This document shows positions 6,128-7,854 of a stretch of DNA of 7,854 bases, piece by piece. The notes under the pieces were generated by a model. The model saw nothing but the letters and a program-made list of their open reading frames with translations, made no database searches and was not told the DNA's origin. This DNA is from JBFWQM01 sp050249455. Lineage in GTDB: Bacteria > Pseudomonadota > Alphaproteobacteria > MPNO01 > VGEU01. The number at the start of each line of letters is the position of its first letter. Position 1 is the first letter of the stretch. The DNA is taken from positions 1 to 7,854 of the forward strand of contig JBFWQM010000243.1 of assembly GCA_050249455.1 (NCBI GenBank), given 5' to 3'. The position numbers and the translations under genes are program-made.

Positions 6128-7470
6128 CCATGACGGGCGTGACCACAAACCCCAACCGGGACGCGGCGGCGGACCGCTTCCGCGCGCTGTTCGATGCGGC
6201 GGTCGGCGACCTGCCCGGCCAGGGCGTGCCGTGGCTCGCCGACCTTCGCGCCCGCGCCATCGCCGGCTTCGAGGGCTTCCCGACCCCGCGCAGCGAGGCG
6301 TGGAAGTACACCAGCCTCGCCCGCCTCGCGCGGACCGACTTTGCGCTCGACGCGCCGGCGTCGCCCGCCGCGGCCGACGTGGCGCCGTGGGCGCTGGCCG
6401 AGGCGCATCGGCTGGTCTTCGTCAACGGCCGCTTCGCGCCCGGCCTCTCCGACCTTGCGGCGCTGCCCGACGGCGTCGTCGCGACGACGCTCGGGCGTGC
6501 GCTGGAGGACGGCGGGGAAGGGCTCGCGGACAGGATCGGTAGCGGCGAGGCGGTTTCCGGGCCGTTCGCGCTCAACACCGCCTTCATGCGCGACGGCCTG
6601 GTGCTGCGGCTGGCACCCGGCGCCGCGCTCGACCGCCCGGTGCAGTTCCTGCATCTCGCCGCGCCGGCCGGCGCCGCCCTGATGGCGCCGCCACGCAACG
6701 TCATCGTGGCGGGCGAGAACAGCAGCGCGACGGTGGTGGAAACCTTCGCAGGTCCCGGCGGCGGCACCTGGTGGACCAACGCGGTGTGCGAGGTCGCGGT
6801 CGGCGCCAACGCCTCGGTGCGACTGGTGCGGCTGCTGGAGGAGGGGGCGGACGCCTGGCACGTCGGCCTGACCGAGGCGACGGTCGCCCGCGCCGGCCGC
6901 TTCGGCGCCTTCATCCTGGCCGCCGGCGGCGCCCTGGCGCGCAGCGAAGTCCGCGTCGCGCTGGACGGCGAGGGCGCGGAATGCGACATCGCTGGCGCCA
7001 CCCTGCTCGACGGCCGCCGGCACGCCGACGCGACGACGGTGGTCCACCACCGCGCGCCGCATGGCCGTAGCCGCCAGGTGTTCAAGAGCGTCGTGGACGG
7101 CTCGGCGCGCTCGGTGTTCCAGGGCAAGGTCCTGGTTGCCCAGGATGCGCAGAAGACCGACGCGCACCAGCTTTCGCGCGGGCTGCTTCTGTCGCGCGGC
7201 GCCCAGGTCGATGCCAAGCCGGAGCTGCAGATCTTCGCCGACGACGTGAAGTGCAGCCACGGGGCGACGATCGGCGAGCTCGACGCGACCGCGATGTTCT
7301 ACCTGCAGAGCCGCGGCATCGACGAAACCACCGCACGGGCGCTGCTGATCCAGGCGTTCGTCGGCGAGCTGATCCAGGAGCTGCCGGCCGGCGCCGTGCG
7401 CGACTACGTTTCCGGCCGTGTGCGCGCCCGATTGGGTGCCGGGACACTGATCGAGGAGTTTGCGGCATGA
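6124..7470 (+). CDS. sufD: SufD, Fe-S cluster assembly scaffold subunit
   Basis: SufD is the SufB paralogue that completes the SufBC2D complex and helps iron entry and cluster formation. An N-terminal helical region carries PTPRSEAWKYTSL (53-65), typical of the family. The beta-helix core extends through about 380, and the C-terminal helices include ETTARALLIQAFVGE (401-415). The motif FADDVKCSHGATIGELD (371-387) contains C377 and H379; H379 corresponds to the E. coli H360 needed for assembly. Length is 448 residues as read here against 423 in E. coli. The start is either GTG at 6124, giving a 4-base GTGA overlap with the sufC stop, or ATG at 6130, two bases after that stop. AAGGAGG (6104-6110) is 13 bases from the GTG and 19 from the ATG, so neither is ideal. 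Translational coupling to sufC is likely. Confidence 0.95.
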   Translation: MTMTGVTTNPNRDAAADRFRALFDAAVGDLPGQGVPWLADLRARAIAGFEGFPTPRSEAWKYTSLARLARTDFALDAPASPAAADVAPWALAEAHRLVFVNGRFAPGLSDLAALPDGVVATTLGRALEDGGEGLADRIGSGEAVSGPFALNTAFMRDGLVLRLAPGAALDRPVQFLHLAAPAGAALMAPPRNVIVAGENSSATVVETFAGPGGGTWWTNAVCEVAVGANASVRLVRLLEEGADAWHVGLTEATVARAGRFGAFILAAGGALARSEVRVALDGEGAECDIAGATLLDGRRHADATTVVHHRAPHGRSRQVFKSVVDGSARSVFQGKVLVAQDAQKTDAHQLSRGLLLSRGAQVDAKPELQIFADDVKCSHGATIGELDATAMFYLQSRGIDETTARALLIQAFVGELIQELPAGAVRDYVSGRVRARLGAGTLIEEFAA

Positions 7471-7854
7471 CCGCGCTGATGGCCGCGGACAAGGGCCACT
7501 ACGACGTCGCCGGCATCCGCGACGACTTTCCGATCCTGGGCGAGCTGGTGTACGGCAAGCCCCTGGTATACCTCGATAACGGGGCCAGCGCGCAAAAGCC
7601 CCGCCAGGTGATCGAGGCGATCTCGAACGCCTATTCGACCGAGTACGCCAACGTCCACCGCGGCGTCCACTACCTGAGCCAGCGCGCCACCGACGCGATG
7701 GAGGCGGCGCGCCAGAAGGTACGCGATTTCATCAACGCCGCCGACGACAGCGAGATCATCTTCGTGCGCGGGGCGACGGAAGGGATCAACCTGGTCGCGT
7801 CGTCGTGGGGCCGCAAGTTCCTCAAGCCGGGCGACGAGATCGTCCTCAGCACGC
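7467..7854 (+). CDS. sufS: SufS, cysteine desulfurase (5' part, cut by the window end)
   Basis: The first 129 codons of a PLP-dependent group II cysteine desulfurase are present; the rest lies beyond the window. SufS removes sulfur from L-cysteine and passes it, usually via SufE or SufU, to SufBCD. Recognisable family blocks are VYLDNGASAQKP (34-45), YANVHRGVHYLSQRAT (60-75) and IIFVRGATEGINLVASSWG (97-115). The visible part ends just before the conserved E-H-H segment whose histidine stacks on PLP. The catalytic PLP lysine and active-site cysteine are not visible. Its ATG overlaps the sufD stop as ATGA, and GAGGAG (7453-7458) lies 8 bases upstream, fixing the start and implying coupling to sufD. 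Confidence 0.95.
   Translation, partial: MTALMAADKGHYDVAGIRDDFPILGELVYGKPLVYLDNGASAQKPRQVIEAISNAYSTEYANVHRGVHYLSQRATDAMEAARQKVRDFINAADDSEIIFVRGATEGINLVASSWGRKFLKPGDEIVLST

Noticed and set aside
6085..7260. Minus-strand open frames of over 370 codons opposite sufD
   Set aside because: Two different minus frames are open at once, which reflects GC bias; sufD has clear family motifs on the plus strand.
1..7854. CRISPR array, tRNA/rRNA genes, insertion sequences, toxin-antitoxin or phage genes
   Set aside because: No regularly spaced repeats, tRNA-like folds, transposase motifs or small paired genes were seen; almost all of the window is explained by plus-strand metabolic and Fe-S assembly genes.

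Overview
The window is GC-rich DNA carried on one strand throughout. It fits an alphaproteobacterium, probably Rhodospirillales-like or Rhizobiales-like. Three things support this: strongly G/C-biased third codon positions, the GGCCGGG...CCCGGCCAT hairpin repeat common between genes in those orders, and a suf operon headed by an Rrf2-family regulator. Assignments come from reading motifs in the sequence; no database search was run.

Region 1 (1-3344) looks like the 3' part of a catabolic gene group for an aromatic or similar acid. It holds the last 23 codons of a gene whose end resembles the small subunit of benzoate-type ring-hydroxylating dioxygenases. A composite palindromic repeat follows, then a zinc-dependent alcohol dehydrogenase of the threonine-dehydrogenase type, a gap of about 157 bp containing a long stem-loop, a BenC-type reductase (2Fe-2S ferredoxin plus FAD/NAD domains) and a beta-hydroxyacid dehydrogenase. 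A plausible division of labour is that the dioxygenase oxidises the substrate using electrons from the reductase, and the two dehydrogenases act on alcohol or hydroxyacid intermediates. The substrate cannot be read from the sequence.

Region 2 (3345-7854) is an iron-sulfur cluster assembly (SUF) operon: an Rrf2/IscR-like regulator, sufB, sufC, sufD and the start of sufS, which runs off the window. Spacing is tight: 15 bp gaps before sufB and sufC, a GTGA-type overlap or near-abutment at sufC/sufD, and an ATGA overlap at sufD/sufS. A good sigma-70-like promoter and an unusually regular palindromic operator sit just before the regulator, suggesting autoregulation. SufB, SufC and SufD form the cluster scaffold complex, and SufS supplies sulfur from cysteine.

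No clearly new biological system is visible. The points most worth a second look are the three-half-site operator ahead of the suf regulator, the use of a zinc alcohol dehydrogenase where benzoate-type clusters normally have an SDR diol dehydrogenase, the altered substrate motif in the hydroxyacid dehydrogenase, and a repeat that would lengthen the alcohol dehydrogenase falsely if the first ATG were chosen.
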